The position numbers and the translations under genes were made by a program. A stretch of 64,000 bases of DNA, taken from an uncultured Litoreibacter sp. (lineage in GTDB: Bacteria; Pseudomonadota; Alphaproteobacteria; Rhodobacterales; Rhodobacteraceae). The DNA lies in contig CANNGL010000001.1 of assembly GCA_947504205.1 (NCBI GenBank), positions 620,001-684,000 on the forward strand, read 5' to 3'. This document shows, one piece after another, positions 28,516-36,652 of the stretch. A model generated the notes under the pieces. That model ran no database searches, was not told the DNA's origin, and saw only the letters and a program-made list of their open reading frames with translations. How positions within the stretch are numbered: position 1 is the first letter of the stretch; each line of letters starts with the position of its first letter.

Positions 28516-29719
28516 CTTCCAATCTTACTACAGGGTGGCTTCCAGGCGCATAGTCGTAGCGCTTTGCCATTTCTTCGTTGAAGTCTACACCAAGGCCGGG
28601 CGCATCACTCACGAAGAACAGACCATCTTCATGCCGGTGCTCTGATGGAAACATCTCGTCGCATTCTTGGGTGCCAAGCACCAAGTATTCCTGAATGCCA
28701 AAATTCGGAGCCCATGCATTCAGATGGGCCTGTGCCGCCATGGATATTGGCGAATGACTGGGGGCGCCGTGGAATCCAGTGCGGATGTTGTGCAGACCCG
28801 CAAGATCGACGATGCGCTTTACGTGGGTGATGCCACCCGCGTATGTGACAGCCACGCGAATGAAGTCGAAAAGCTCTTCTTCAATCAGTCTGTTGCAGTC
28901 CCAGATCGAATTGAACACCTCGCCTACGGCAATCGGTGTCGTAGAATGCTTTCTGATCAGGCGTAGTACATTCTGATCCTCGGCTGGTGTTGGATCTTCC
29001 AGCCAATAAAGTCCAATCGGCTCAACCTCTTTGGCGAATTGCGCCGCTTCGCGCGGGGTCAGGCGATGATGCACGTCGTGCAGTATTTTCAGTTCAGGCC
29101 CGAAACGGTCACGGATTTCCGCCAGAGCTTGCGGCATGAAACGCGTGTAGAGGTCGGTGTTCCAGACCTCCGTTTTAGGGCGGATGCCGCTAAAGTCTGT
29201 GATCAGGTCGTCAGTTAGGCCCTTTTGATCCGGGACAGCGTAGCTGGCCGTGGGCATTCCCGGAATGCCACATTGAACGCGGACCGCTTTGTAGCCCTGC
29301 GCGATGTAGCGTGTAACGCTGTCAATAAGGTCGGGCAGATCAGCGCCAGTGGCGTGGGCATAGGTCAGCGCACCTTCGCGGGATTTACCGCCAAAAAGTT
29401 GGTAGAGCGGCATATTCGCTAGTTTGCCCTTGATATCCCAGAGCGCCATGTCGATGGCGCCGAACGCTGCCATTGCGATTGGACCACGACGAAAATACGC
29501 CCCGCGATAGAAGAACTGCCATATGTCTTCTGAGTTGCGGGGATCCATGCCGATGAGGTTTGGGATCAGATAGTCCTGCAAGTAGATTGCAGGCAGCGTT
29601 TCACGATTGTTCAGGGTGGCGTCACCAAGTCCGTAAATCCCCTGATCCGTCATGATCTTCAATGTGACGTAGTTCTTTCCGGGACCACCGACAAAGATTT
29701 TAGCATCTGTGATCTTCAT
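28493..29719 (-). CDS. manD: D-mannonate dehydratase family protein (ManD, enolase superfamily)
   Basis: This 408-residue enolase-superfamily enzyme has an N-terminal capping domain and a TIM barrel. YAHATG (near 137), KILHDVHHRLTP with metal-ligand-type Asp (near 210), WLEDPTPAEDQ (near 236), AVGEVFNS (near 262) and TGFHGAPSHSP (near 312) follow ManD of Novosphingobium and relatives. The reaction would be D-mannonate to 2-keto-3-deoxy-D-gluconate; some members prefer gluconate or do neither. It lies 13 bp behind the MATE gene in the GntR-MATE-manD unit and feeds the same product as the lyase pathway. Confidence 0.85.
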   Translation of the reverse strand: MKITDAKIFVGGPGKNYVTLKIMTDQGIYGLGDATLNNRETLPAIYLQDYLIPNLIGMDPRNSEDIWQFFYRGAYFRRGPIAMAAFGAIDMALWDIKGKLANMPLYQLFGGKSREGALTYAHATGADLPDLIDSVTRYIAQGYKAVRVQCGIPGMPTASYAVPDQKGLTDDLITDFSGIRPKTEVWNTDLYTRFMPQALAEIRDRFGPELKILHDVHHRLTPREAAQFAKEVEPIGLYWLEDPTPAEDQNVLRLIRKHSTTPIAVGEVFNSIWDCNRLIEEELFDFIRVAVTYAGGITHVKRIVDLAGLHNIRTGFHGAPSHSPISMAAQAHLNAWAPNFGIQEYLVLGTQECDEMFPSEHRHEDGLFFVSDAPGLGVDFNEEMAKRYDYAPGSHPVVRLEDGTLWNY

Positions 29720-29732
29720 ACCGCTTGCTCCT

Positions 29733-31106
29733 TCACGCTGCGACGTCCGCGCGCTTCCATGCTCCGTGCCACAGGCGTCTGTGGAAGGCAGGGAATTTTA
29801 TGATCTCTTCCCAAAACATAAGAGATAACACCCAGACCGGTGGAATCTCGAGATAGAGCACTGCGACAGCTGTTGCTGGTACACGAAAGAGCCATTGGGA
29901 CCATACGAAGACGTGCATGACGTATATCGTGTCGCCGCTCGCGCGCAGCGTATTGCCACAGATGGCATTGGACTGTTTCGGGAAGGGCAGCACCAACAGC
30001 ACGATCACGAAACTCATCAATATAGTGCGGGTCTCAGGCGACAGGGCGGGGTAAAGCACGCCCGGCAAAAGGCAAATCACAGCATATAGAAGCGCCACGA
30101 TACCTGCGGCAACGAAGGCCATGCGCCATGCTGTTCTCAAAAACTGATCAAGCTCGGATTCGTTGCGCCGTTCGCCCAGAAGCTGAGCAACGATAATGCC
30201 AGTCGCCTGCGCCCATTGCATGCCAATAGTCCCTGCAACCATGACCCAGGGCATGATTAGCGTCATGGCCGCAAAGGCAGCAAGGCTCATTTGCGCGTAG
30301 ATCAGCATGCAAACCCGCGAGGCGAAATTCGCGCTGGCAAATGTAACCGCGATGGGCCAAGCGAAGACGAAATGCCTGCGCAGTGTCTGGGCAAAAGTCG
30401 CGTTGTGCCAACCTTCCGCGTGGCGTAGATGTCCGTCGGTGCGGCGCAGTTGTACGATCAGGTAGAGCGCTTGAACCGTGAGGGCGAATGCGCTGCCCAT
30501 TGCGGCACCGGCCACGCCGAAAGCGGGTACACCCCAAAGCCCGTGGATCAGTACGACACTGGCCAAAATATTGATCGGGATGGAGAGGCAATATCCATAA
30601 AGGGGTAGCTTGGCTTGTCCACATCCGTTGAAGTAGCTTGCTAAATTCTGGCCGATCGCCTCTGCCATGATCACAATTAAAAAGATCGATAGATACGCCC
30701 AGGCCTGTGCCGCTACGGTCGGGCTAGGGGCCATCATGCTGATCAGCGCTTCGCCCAGCGTTAGGATCGCCAAGACACCTATGACTCCGATGGTGAGGCC
30801 GACTGTCAAACCAGAGGCGAGCACAGATTTCAGAAAGACCGGGTCCTTCGATCCATAGGCCTGAGCGGTCCGGAGCTGCAAGGCATTAGAGAAAGCAAAC
30901 AAGACACCGGACACAAACCCTCCGATGGCCGCTGCAAGCCCCATGGCTGCGAGTGAGCCTTCGCCGAGAGATGCCACCAGCCAGCCGTCGATCACCACTG
31001 TGCCGTGTAAAAACACCGCCTTAAGCGTCATGGGCCATGCAAGTGCTACCACGTCGCCCGCGCCCGGGACGGGCTTGGCAGACGCGTTATCATCAGCGGT
31101 GGTCAT
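29733..31106 (-). CDS. MATE family efflux transporter
   Basis: This 457-residue polytopic protein has about twelve membrane segments in two similar halves, with PMTLKAVFLHGTVVIDGWLV at the start and the LQLRTAQAYGSKD region typical of MATE/NorM carriers. These export organic compounds using Na+ or H+. It sits between a GntR regulator and the ManD gene, 60 bp and 13 bp away, so it is most likely co-transcribed with uronate catabolism. The substrate is unknown. Confidence 0.85.
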   Translation of the reverse strand: MTTADDNASAKPVPGAGDVVALAWPMTLKAVFLHGTVVIDGWLVASLGEGSLAAMGLAAAIGGFVSGVLFAFSNALQLRTAQAYGSKDPVFLKSVLASGLTVGLTIGVIGVLAILTLGEALISMMAPSPTVAAQAWAYLSIFLIVIMAEAIGQNLASYFNGCGQAKLPLYGYCLSIPINILASVVLIHGLWGVPAFGVAGAAMGSAFALTVQALYLIVQLRRTDGHLRHAEGWHNATFAQTLRRHFVFAWPIAVTFASANFASRVCMLIYAQMSLAAFAAMTLIMPWVMVAGTIGMQWAQATGIIVAQLLGERRNESELDQFLRTAWRMAFVAAGIVALLYAVICLLPGVLYPALSPETRTILMSFVIVLLVLPFPKQSNAICGNTLRASGDTIYVMHVFVWSQWLFRVPATAVAVLYLEIPPVWVLSLMFWEEIIKFPAFHRRLWHGAWKRADVAA

Positions 31107-31166
31107 GGACCTTGTCCTGTTTGCTCAGGTGCTGCGCAAGATCGTTTCATGAGCCAGCGGAGCGAC

Positions 31167-31856
31167 CTAGTCAGCGGGCTCGAAATAGTTGGCGTTGGTC
31201 GCTGATATCCGCTCAATTGTCTGATCAAGACGGGACAGATGTATCATAGAGGCCGCAATGGAGCCTTCTGCATCATTTGCCTTGATAGCGTCGGCGATCT
31301 TGCGATGGTCGTTGATCAGTTCGGGCAAACGCTGTTCTTTCTCAAGTCCCAGCATGCATAGTCGGTCTATCTTCGACTTTTCCTTCTGGATCACTTCGAA
31401 GGCATAATCTGCCTGAGCAATCGCACAAATCGCTTTGTGGAAGTCGTAGTCCAGACGCCCGAAAGTCTCCACATCGCCGTTTGCGACAGCGGTCTCTTGC
31501 AACATCAGGGCCGCATTCAGCCTTGTGGCTCCGGCAGCATCACATCTTGTCGCAGCGCGGCGGAGCACTTCTTTTTCGATGGCTTCGCGAACAAATCGAG
31601 CTTTCTCGATTTCACGTTTAGAAAACCCGCGGACTTCTGTGGCGCGCTGTGGACGGATCAACAGGAGATCCAGATTGGCGAGGCGGCTGAAGGCATCCCG
31701 CACCGGTTGGCGGGACACTCCGAATTGTGCCGCGATCTCTGCTTCAGAAATGCGATCTCCCGGTTTCAACCGAAGTGTAGCGATCTGTTCATGCAGGTGA
31801 TCAAAGACATCGTCGACGCTGGTGCGTCGTTCGCTAAGTGTGGTCGGCTGCGCCAT
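31167..31856 (-). CDS. GntR family regulator, FCD type (first of two paralogues)
   Basis: This 229-residue FadR-subfamily regulator has an N-terminal winged helix with EIAAQFGVSRQPVRDAFSRL (about 38-57) and a C-terminal all-helical FCD ligand domain with metal-ligand-type Asp/His in DYDFHKAI. The frame is open upstream, but ATG 31856 has GGGAG before it and begins MAQPTTLSERR. It is clearly paralogous to the regulator at 39737-40420. It reads away from the ABC operon, and two copies of a palindrome-like motif lie between. Likely effector: a uronate-derived sugar acid. Confidence 0.9.
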   Translation of the reverse strand: MAQPTTLSERRTSVDDVFDHLHEQIATLRLKPGDRISEAEIAAQFGVSRQPVRDAFSRLANLDLLLIRPQRATEVRGFSKREIEKARFVREAIEKEVLRRAATRCDAAGATRLNAALMLQETAVANGDVETFGRLDYDFHKAICAIAQADYAFEVIQKEKSKIDRLCMLGLEKEQRLPELINDHRKIADAIKANDAEGSIAASMIHLSRLDQTIERISATNANYFEPAD

Positions 31857-31921
31857 ATGAAAACTCCCATTTCGGGTCGGGACATGCACTGCTCCTACCA
31901 GAGACCACACAGCAGCACCAG

Positions 31922-31955
31922 ACTAGTATTCCAGTTTTGTTACTAGTATACCAGT
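31922..31955. promoter_or_regulatory. Tandem putative GntR operators before the ABC arm
   Basis: ACTAGTATTCCAGT (31922-31935) and ACTAGTATACCAGT (31942-31955) differ at one base and are spaced 20 bp, about two helical turns. The core TAGTATACCA is close to the dyad TGGTATACCA typical of FadR-type GntR regulators of hexuronate genes. They lie between the divergent GntR and ABC genes, and a third copy precedes the TRAP operon. Confidence 0.7.
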
Positions 31956-32017
31956 CTGCATAATACGATTCGACCTCGGCGAACCGGGGCGGCACGGAAG
32001 ACCAGTGGGAGGAAACC

Positions 32018-33094
32018 ATGTCCGGTGTGAACCTGAGCGGGATCGTAAAGGCTTATGGTGCCGTGGAAGTCGTGCACGGGATCAATCTGGATGTGGCGGA
32101 AAAAGAGTTTGTTGTGCTCGTTGGGCCGTCCGGCTGCGGCAAGTCCACCACGTTGCGAATGATTGCTGGTCTGGAAGAAATCACTGCTGGCAATCTGATG
32201 ATCGACGGCCGCCGGATGAACCGAATTGCTCCGAAAGACCGCGATGTCGCGATGGTGTTTCAGAACTACGCGCTTTATCCACATCTCAATGTAGCCGACA
32301 ACATGGCGTTTGGTCTGCGCATTCGAAAAATGCCAAAGGCCGAGATTGCCACAACCATCGCTGATGTGGCCGAAATCCTCGGGTTGACCAACTATCTCGA
32401 GCGCCGTCCCGCTGACTTGTCAGGTGGGCAGCGTCAGCGCGTGGCGATGGGGCGAGCAATCGTTCGGCACCCCAAGGTGTTTCTGTTTGATGAACCGCTC
32501 TCAAATCTCGATGCAAAGTTGCGCACGCAGATGCGGGCGGAGATTAAGCGGCTCCATAACAGATTGGGTGTGACCTCAATTTACGTCACCCATGATCAGG
32601 TCGAAGCCATGACGCTTGCGGATCGTATCGTGGTCATGAACGACGGTGCGATCGAGCAAGTCGGCACGCCGATGGAATTGTTCAATCACCCTGCCAATAC
32701 ATTTGTCGCTGGCTTCCTTGGCTCTCCGCCGATGAACCAGATGAAGGGTGTTCTTACTGAACATGGGGCGAAGATCGGTGACACGGAAATCAAGTTTGAC
32801 GGATTTGCCAATGGTCAGGCCGGACGCGACGTGATCGTGGGCATACGCCCTGAACACGTGACGCTGGCAGCGGGTGAGCAGACCTCTGCGCTGCCTATCG
32901 AACTTGACCTGGTGGAACCTCTTGGTTCCGAAGCGCTGCTGCACGCGCGTTTTGGCAACGATAATGTAGTTTTCAAAGCGGATACCAAGGGCGACATTCA
33001 GCACCTTTCCGGCGTTGGAGAGGTTTATGTGCCAGCACCTCTGATCAAGCTTTTTGATGCCGAAACCGGCCACGCGCTGAACGCGAAAGGCTGA
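32018..33094 (+). CDS. ABC transporter ATPase, AlgS/UgpC type
   Basis: This 358-residue CUT1/MalK-type ATPase has Walker A GPSGCGKST (near 38), Q-loop FQNYALYPH, signature LSGGQRQRVAMG (near 135), Walker B VFLFDEPLSNLDA and the H-loop in VTHDQVEA. A C-terminal TOBE/OB regulatory domain (about 240-358) follows. It energises uptake by the two permeases downstream. An excellent GGGAGG site precedes ATG 32018. Gap to the next gene is 5 bp. Context with an AlgQ-type binding protein points to AlgS. Confidence 0.92.
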   Translation: MSGVNLSGIVKAYGAVEVVHGINLDVAEKEFVVLVGPSGCGKSTTLRMIAGLEEITAGNLMIDGRRMNRIAPKDRDVAMVFQNYALYPHLNVADNMAFGLRIRKMPKAEIATTIADVAEILGLTNYLERRPADLSGGQRQRVAMGRAIVRHPKVFLFDEPLSNLDAKLRTQMRAEIKRLHNRLGVTSIYVTHDQVEAMTLADRIVVMNDGAIEQVGTPMELFNHPANTFVAGFLGSPPMNQMKGVLTEHGAKIGDTEIKFDGFANGQAGRDVIVGIRPEHVTLAAGEQTSALPIELDLVEPLGSEALLHARFGNDNVVFKADTKGDIQHLSGVGEVYVPAPLIKLFDAETGHALNAKG

Positions 33095-33099
33095 AGCGA

Positions 33100-34098
33100 A
33101 TGGTCCAAGGGAACACTCCTGCACCCGGCTCAGCCATCGAAAGCGTGGAGGACACGCCTGACACACTACACGACACTTTCACCGACAGCCGCGGTTCGCG
33201 TCTCTACGATCACTTTAAACGTGAATGGCAGATCTACGTCATGCTGCTGCCCACAATCGTGTGGTTTCTCGTTTTTCTCTACAAACCGATGTACGGCCTG
33301 CAGATTGCGTTCAAGGATTACTCGATCTTCCGCGGCGTGGCGAACAGCCCGTGGATTGGGTTGGAGCATTTCGAGACGCTATTTTCGAACGATCAATTCA
33401 TCCGTGCGGTGACCAATACGATAAAGATCTCGGCGTTGAACCTGCTCTTTGGATTTCCCGCGCCGATTATTCTGGCTTTGATGTTCAATGAAATACTGCA
33501 CGCGACCTACAAGAAGACCGCGCAAACGATCGTCTATCTGCCTCACTTCATCTCATCGGTGATCATCGCCGGTATCGTGATCACGGCCTTCTCTCCGACG
33601 GCAGGGATCGTCAATACGATCATCGGATGGTTCGGGCTCGATCCCGTCTATTTCCTCACGCAGCCACAATGGTTCCGTCCAATCTTTGTAGGCACCGGGA
33701 TATGGCAGGAAGCTGGTTTTGGCTCGATCGTGTTTCTGGCGGCAATCGCGGGCGTCAATCCATCACTTTATGAAAGTGCTGTGGTGGACGGGGCAAACCG
33801 CTGGCAGATGATGTGGAAAATCACCATCCCGTCGATCCTGCCCACCATCTTGATCATGTTGATCATCCGCATTGGCAATATCATGGAAGTCTCGTTTGAG
33901 CTGGTGATCCTGCTTTATCATCCTGCCACCTATGAAACGGCAGATGTGGTCAATACATGGGTCTATCGGCAGGGCCTTCAGTCTGGACAATACGACCTCG
34001 CTGCGGCTGCCGGGCTGTTCAACGCAGTGGTTGCCTTTGTTCTCGTTATGACAGCCAACACGCTGTCGCGTCGCTTCTCACAGACGTCGTTGTGGTGA
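33100..34098 (+). CDS. ABC transporter permease, AlgM1/LplB type
   Basis: This 332-residue permease has a hydrophilic N-terminal arm (1-45) and six membrane segments. The opening YVMLLPTIVWFLVFLYKPMYG is typical of the LplB/AlgM1 group, and the EAA loop reads YESAVVDGANRWQMMWKITIPSI (about 225-247). It forms the channel together with the next gene product for oligosaccharide import. It lies in the operon ATPase-M1-M2-binding protein. Confidence 0.92.
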   Translation: MVQGNTPAPGSAIESVEDTPDTLHDTFTDSRGSRLYDHFKREWQIYVMLLPTIVWFLVFLYKPMYGLQIAFKDYSIFRGVANSPWIGLEHFETLFSNDQFIRAVTNTIKISALNLLFGFPAPIILALMFNEILHATYKKTAQTIVYLPHFISSVIIAGIVITAFSPTAGIVNTIIGWFGLDPVYFLTQPQWFRPIFVGTGIWQEAGFGSIVFLAAIAGVNPSLYESAVVDGANRWQMMWKITIPSILPTILIMLIIRIGNIMEVSFELVILLYHPATYETADVVNTWVYRQGLQSGQYDLAAAAGLFNAVVAFVLVMTANTLSRRFSQTSLW

Positions 34099-34111
34099 GG
34101 AGGGTGCAAGG

Positions 34112-34993
34112 ATGATGAACTGGAACCTTTACTCTCGCGGTGACAAGTTTTTCGCCATCGTCGTGTCGGTCCTGATCGGCATGTTCACCGTCGCGACACT
34201 ATACCCCTTCATCTACATCGCGGCGGTGTCTTTTAGCTCGGGTTTTGCGGCTCAGGCAGGCAAGGTAGTTCTGACGCCGATCGATGCCACGCTTGAGGCC
34301 TACGGCTACATCATAAAAGACCCGCAATTCTGGATCTCTTATCGCAATACGTTTATTTATACGATTGGCGGCACCTTGATGAGCCTCGCCTTCATCATTC
34401 CCGGGGCCTACGCGCTTTCGCGGCGTCAGCTAAAGGGTCGACGGTTCCTGAACCTCTTCGTTGCGTTTACGATGTGGTTTAACGCGGGCCTGATCCCATT
34501 CTTCCTGAATATGCGCGATCTGAACTTGCTGGATAGCATGTTTGGCATCATCCTCGCGTTTGCGGTCAACGCCTTCAATATCATCTTGTTGCGAAACTTT
34601 TTCGAGGCCATCCCACAAAGCTTTGAAGAAGCCGCGCGCATGGATGGGGCCAATGACTTTCAGGTGCTTTGGAAAGTCTTTATCCCGCTGTCCAAACCCG
34701 CGATAGCCACGATCACTCTGTTTTGCATCGTGTCGCGTTGGAACGGGTTCTTCTGGGCCATGGTTCTGCTGCAAAGCGAGGAGAAGATCCCGCTACAGGT
34801 TTTCCTGCGTCATACGATTGCCAACCTCAGCGACAATGACGAATTCGCAATCGTTCAAACCGATGCGGCTTTCAGCGCGGAGACCGTGACTGCCGCGATT
34901 ATTGTCTGCTCAATTATCCCGGTCCTGATCGTCTACCCGTTTATTCAGAAGTACTTCGAAAAGGGCATCCTGCTTGGGGGTGTCAAAGAATGA
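34112..34993 (+). CDS. ABC transporter permease, AlgM2/LplC type
   Basis: This 293-residue partner permease has six membrane segments and an EAA loop with FEEAARMDGANDFQVLWKV. The C-terminus FEKGILLGGVKE is the near-invariant end of LplC/YtcP/AlgM2 proteins. Length equals that of AlgM2 of Sphingomonas sp. A1 as recalled. A 13-bp gap separates it from the previous gene and 27 bp from the binding-protein gene. Confidence 0.92.
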   Translation: MMNWNLYSRGDKFFAIVVSVLIGMFTVATLYPFIYIAAVSFSSGFAAQAGKVVLTPIDATLEAYGYIIKDPQFWISYRNTFIYTIGGTLMSLAFIIPGAYALSRRQLKGRRFLNLFVAFTMWFNAGLIPFFLNMRDLNLLDSMFGIILAFAVNAFNIILLRNFFEAIPQSFEEAARMDGANDFQVLWKVFIPLSKPAIATITLFCIVSRWNGFFWAMVLLQSEEKIPLQVFLRHTIANLSDNDEFAIVQTDAAFSAETVTAAIIVCSIIPVLIVYPFIQKYFEKGILLGGVKE

Positions 34994-35020
34994 AGAAGAA
35001 ACCGCATATGGGAGGAAAAC

Positions 35021-36583
35021 ATGCGTAAACTTAGTCTTGCTGCGGCCTTGCTGGTCGGCAGTGCTATCACCGCACCTGTGTTGGCGGACGGCCATCTGCA
35101 GATCGTCGAGGGCGACCCACTGGAACTGACAATCCAGATGAACCACGCGCGCTACCCAGTTTATGAGGAGGATTGGCCGGTAGAGCAGAAGGCCCGTGAG
35201 CTGACCAATATTCATCTGAAGGACGTGACTGTTGGTGCGAACATGCGCACTGACGAAAATACGGGTAAGACCGAGGCGCTCAACCTGATGCTGGCCGGAG
35301 GCAATATCCCCGATATCGTGGGCTCCAGCCGGATCAAGGATTTCGTCAATCAGTATGGCCCGGAGGGTGCTTTTCTGCCACTCAACGATCTCATCAATGA
35401 GCACGCGCCGAACCTGAAAGCGTATTTCGAGACCCGCCCTGAAATTGAAGCGGCGATCAAGGCAGCAGATGGCAACATGTATTACATTCCGTATCTGCCT
35501 GACGGCAAATATGGTCGCGCTTATTGGATCCGGACAGACTGGCTCGAAAAGCTGGGTCTCGAAGTTCCACAAACCGTTGAGGAGTTCGAAGCGGCACTGA
35601 GAGCTTTCAAAACTCAGGACCCCAATGGCAACGGCGAAGCGGACGAGGTACCTTACTTTGCCCGTCAATGGCCTGAGCTTATCCGTCTCGTGACACTTTG
35701 GGACGGCCGCTCGTCAGGATCTGACACTTATCACGACTTCTATGTCGATGATGGCCAACTGAGACATCCCTATGCGGGCGAGGGCTATCGCGAAGGCATC
35801 AAGAACCTTGCTCGTTGGTATGCAGAAGGCCTGATTGATGCGGAGATTTTCACGCGCGGTTCATCTGCTCGCGATTTCTTGCTGTCCGAAAACCTTGGCG
35901 GCGCAACCCATGACTGGTTTGCCTCAACCTCGGGCTATAACAAGCTCTCGTCCGAGATTGATGGCTTCGAGTTCAAGGCGATGGCACCACCGGCCTCGAT
36001 CTCCGGCAAGCGCGTCGAAGAGCACCGTCGTATCCCGATCAAGCCCGATGGCTGGGCGATTGGTGGGACGAATGAGCATCCTGTTGAGACCATCAAGTAT
36101 TTCGACTTCTGGTTCACCGAGGAGGGCCGCCGATTGGCCAACTTTGGTGTCGAAGGCATGCATTATGACATGATCGACGGCAAAGCCATCTTCAAGCAAG
36201 AGTTCCTCGACGCTGGCCCGGTTAATCGGTCACTGTACCAAGTTGGCGCACAGCTACAGGGCAGGGGTTATTTCCAAGATTATAACTACGAGATCCAATG
36301 GTCGAACGAGTTCGCGCTCGAGGGCATCGCCCTTTATGACGAAGGCGATTACCTGATCGATCAGTTCTTGGGCGTTGCTTTCAATGCCGAAGAGCAGAAG
36401 GTCTATGACCGGTATTGGGGCTCAATCCGTGACTATATGCTGGAACGCCAGCAAGGTTGGATTCTTGGCAATGGCGACGTCGAAGCGGATTGGGACGACT
36501 ATCAGGCGCAGCTAAAGAAGCTGGGTTTGGATGACGTCCTGGCTGTGATGCAATCGGCCTATGATCGTCAGTATGGCGGCTAA
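35021..36583 (+). CDS. Alginate-oligosaccharide-binding protein, AlgQ1/AlgQ2 type
   Basis: This 520-residue periplasmic binding protein has a signal peptide (1-22, ending PVLADG). Extended similarity to AlgQ2 of Sphingomonas sp. A1 can be recognised by eye: the NIPDIVG region, the QYGPEGAFLPLNDLI region, and the EF-hand-like calcium loop DPNGNGEADE (200-209). The stretches TRGSSARDF, NLGGATHDWFAST and the end MQSAYDRQYGG also agree. AlgQ proteins bind alginate oligosaccharides and larger chains. Whether this one prefers alginate over other polyuronates needs binding data, but the PL15 lyase next door supports alginate. Confidence 0.88.
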   Translation: MRKLSLAAALLVGSAITAPVLADGHLQIVEGDPLELTIQMNHARYPVYEEDWPVEQKARELTNIHLKDVTVGANMRTDENTGKTEALNLMLAGGNIPDIVGSSRIKDFVNQYGPEGAFLPLNDLINEHAPNLKAYFETRPEIEAAIKAADGNMYYIPYLPDGKYGRAYWIRTDWLEKLGLEVPQTVEEFEAALRAFKTQDPNGNGEADEVPYFARQWPELIRLVTLWDGRSSGSDTYHDFYVDDGQLRHPYAGEGYREGIKNLARWYAEGLIDAEIFTRGSSARDFLLSENLGGATHDWFASTSGYNKLSSEIDGFEFKAMAPPASISGKRVEEHRRIPIKPDGWAIGGTNEHPVETIKYFDFWFTEEGRRLANFGVEGMHYDMIDGKAIFKQEFLDAGPVNRSLYQVGAQLQGRGYFQDYNYEIQWSNEFALEGIALYDEGDYLIDQFLGVAFNAEEQKVYDRYWGSIRDYMLERQQGWILGNGDVEADWDDYQAQLKKLGLDDVLAVMQSAYDRQYGG

Positions 36584-36599
36584 GCAAATTTGACACCTA

Positions 36600-36626
36600 T
36601 GAGCGGCGGAATCCTCTCGCCGCTCA
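36600..36626 (+). other. Intra-operon hairpin after the binding-protein gene
   Basis: TGAGCGGCG (36600-36608) pairs perfectly with CGCCGCTCA (36618-36626), 9-nt loop, 17 bp beyond the binding-protein stop. No T tract follows. Such hairpins often protect the binding-protein mRNA end and lower expression of the genes behind. Confidence 0.6.
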
Positions 36627-36652
36627 CTTGCTAATTGACGGGATCCCACTCA

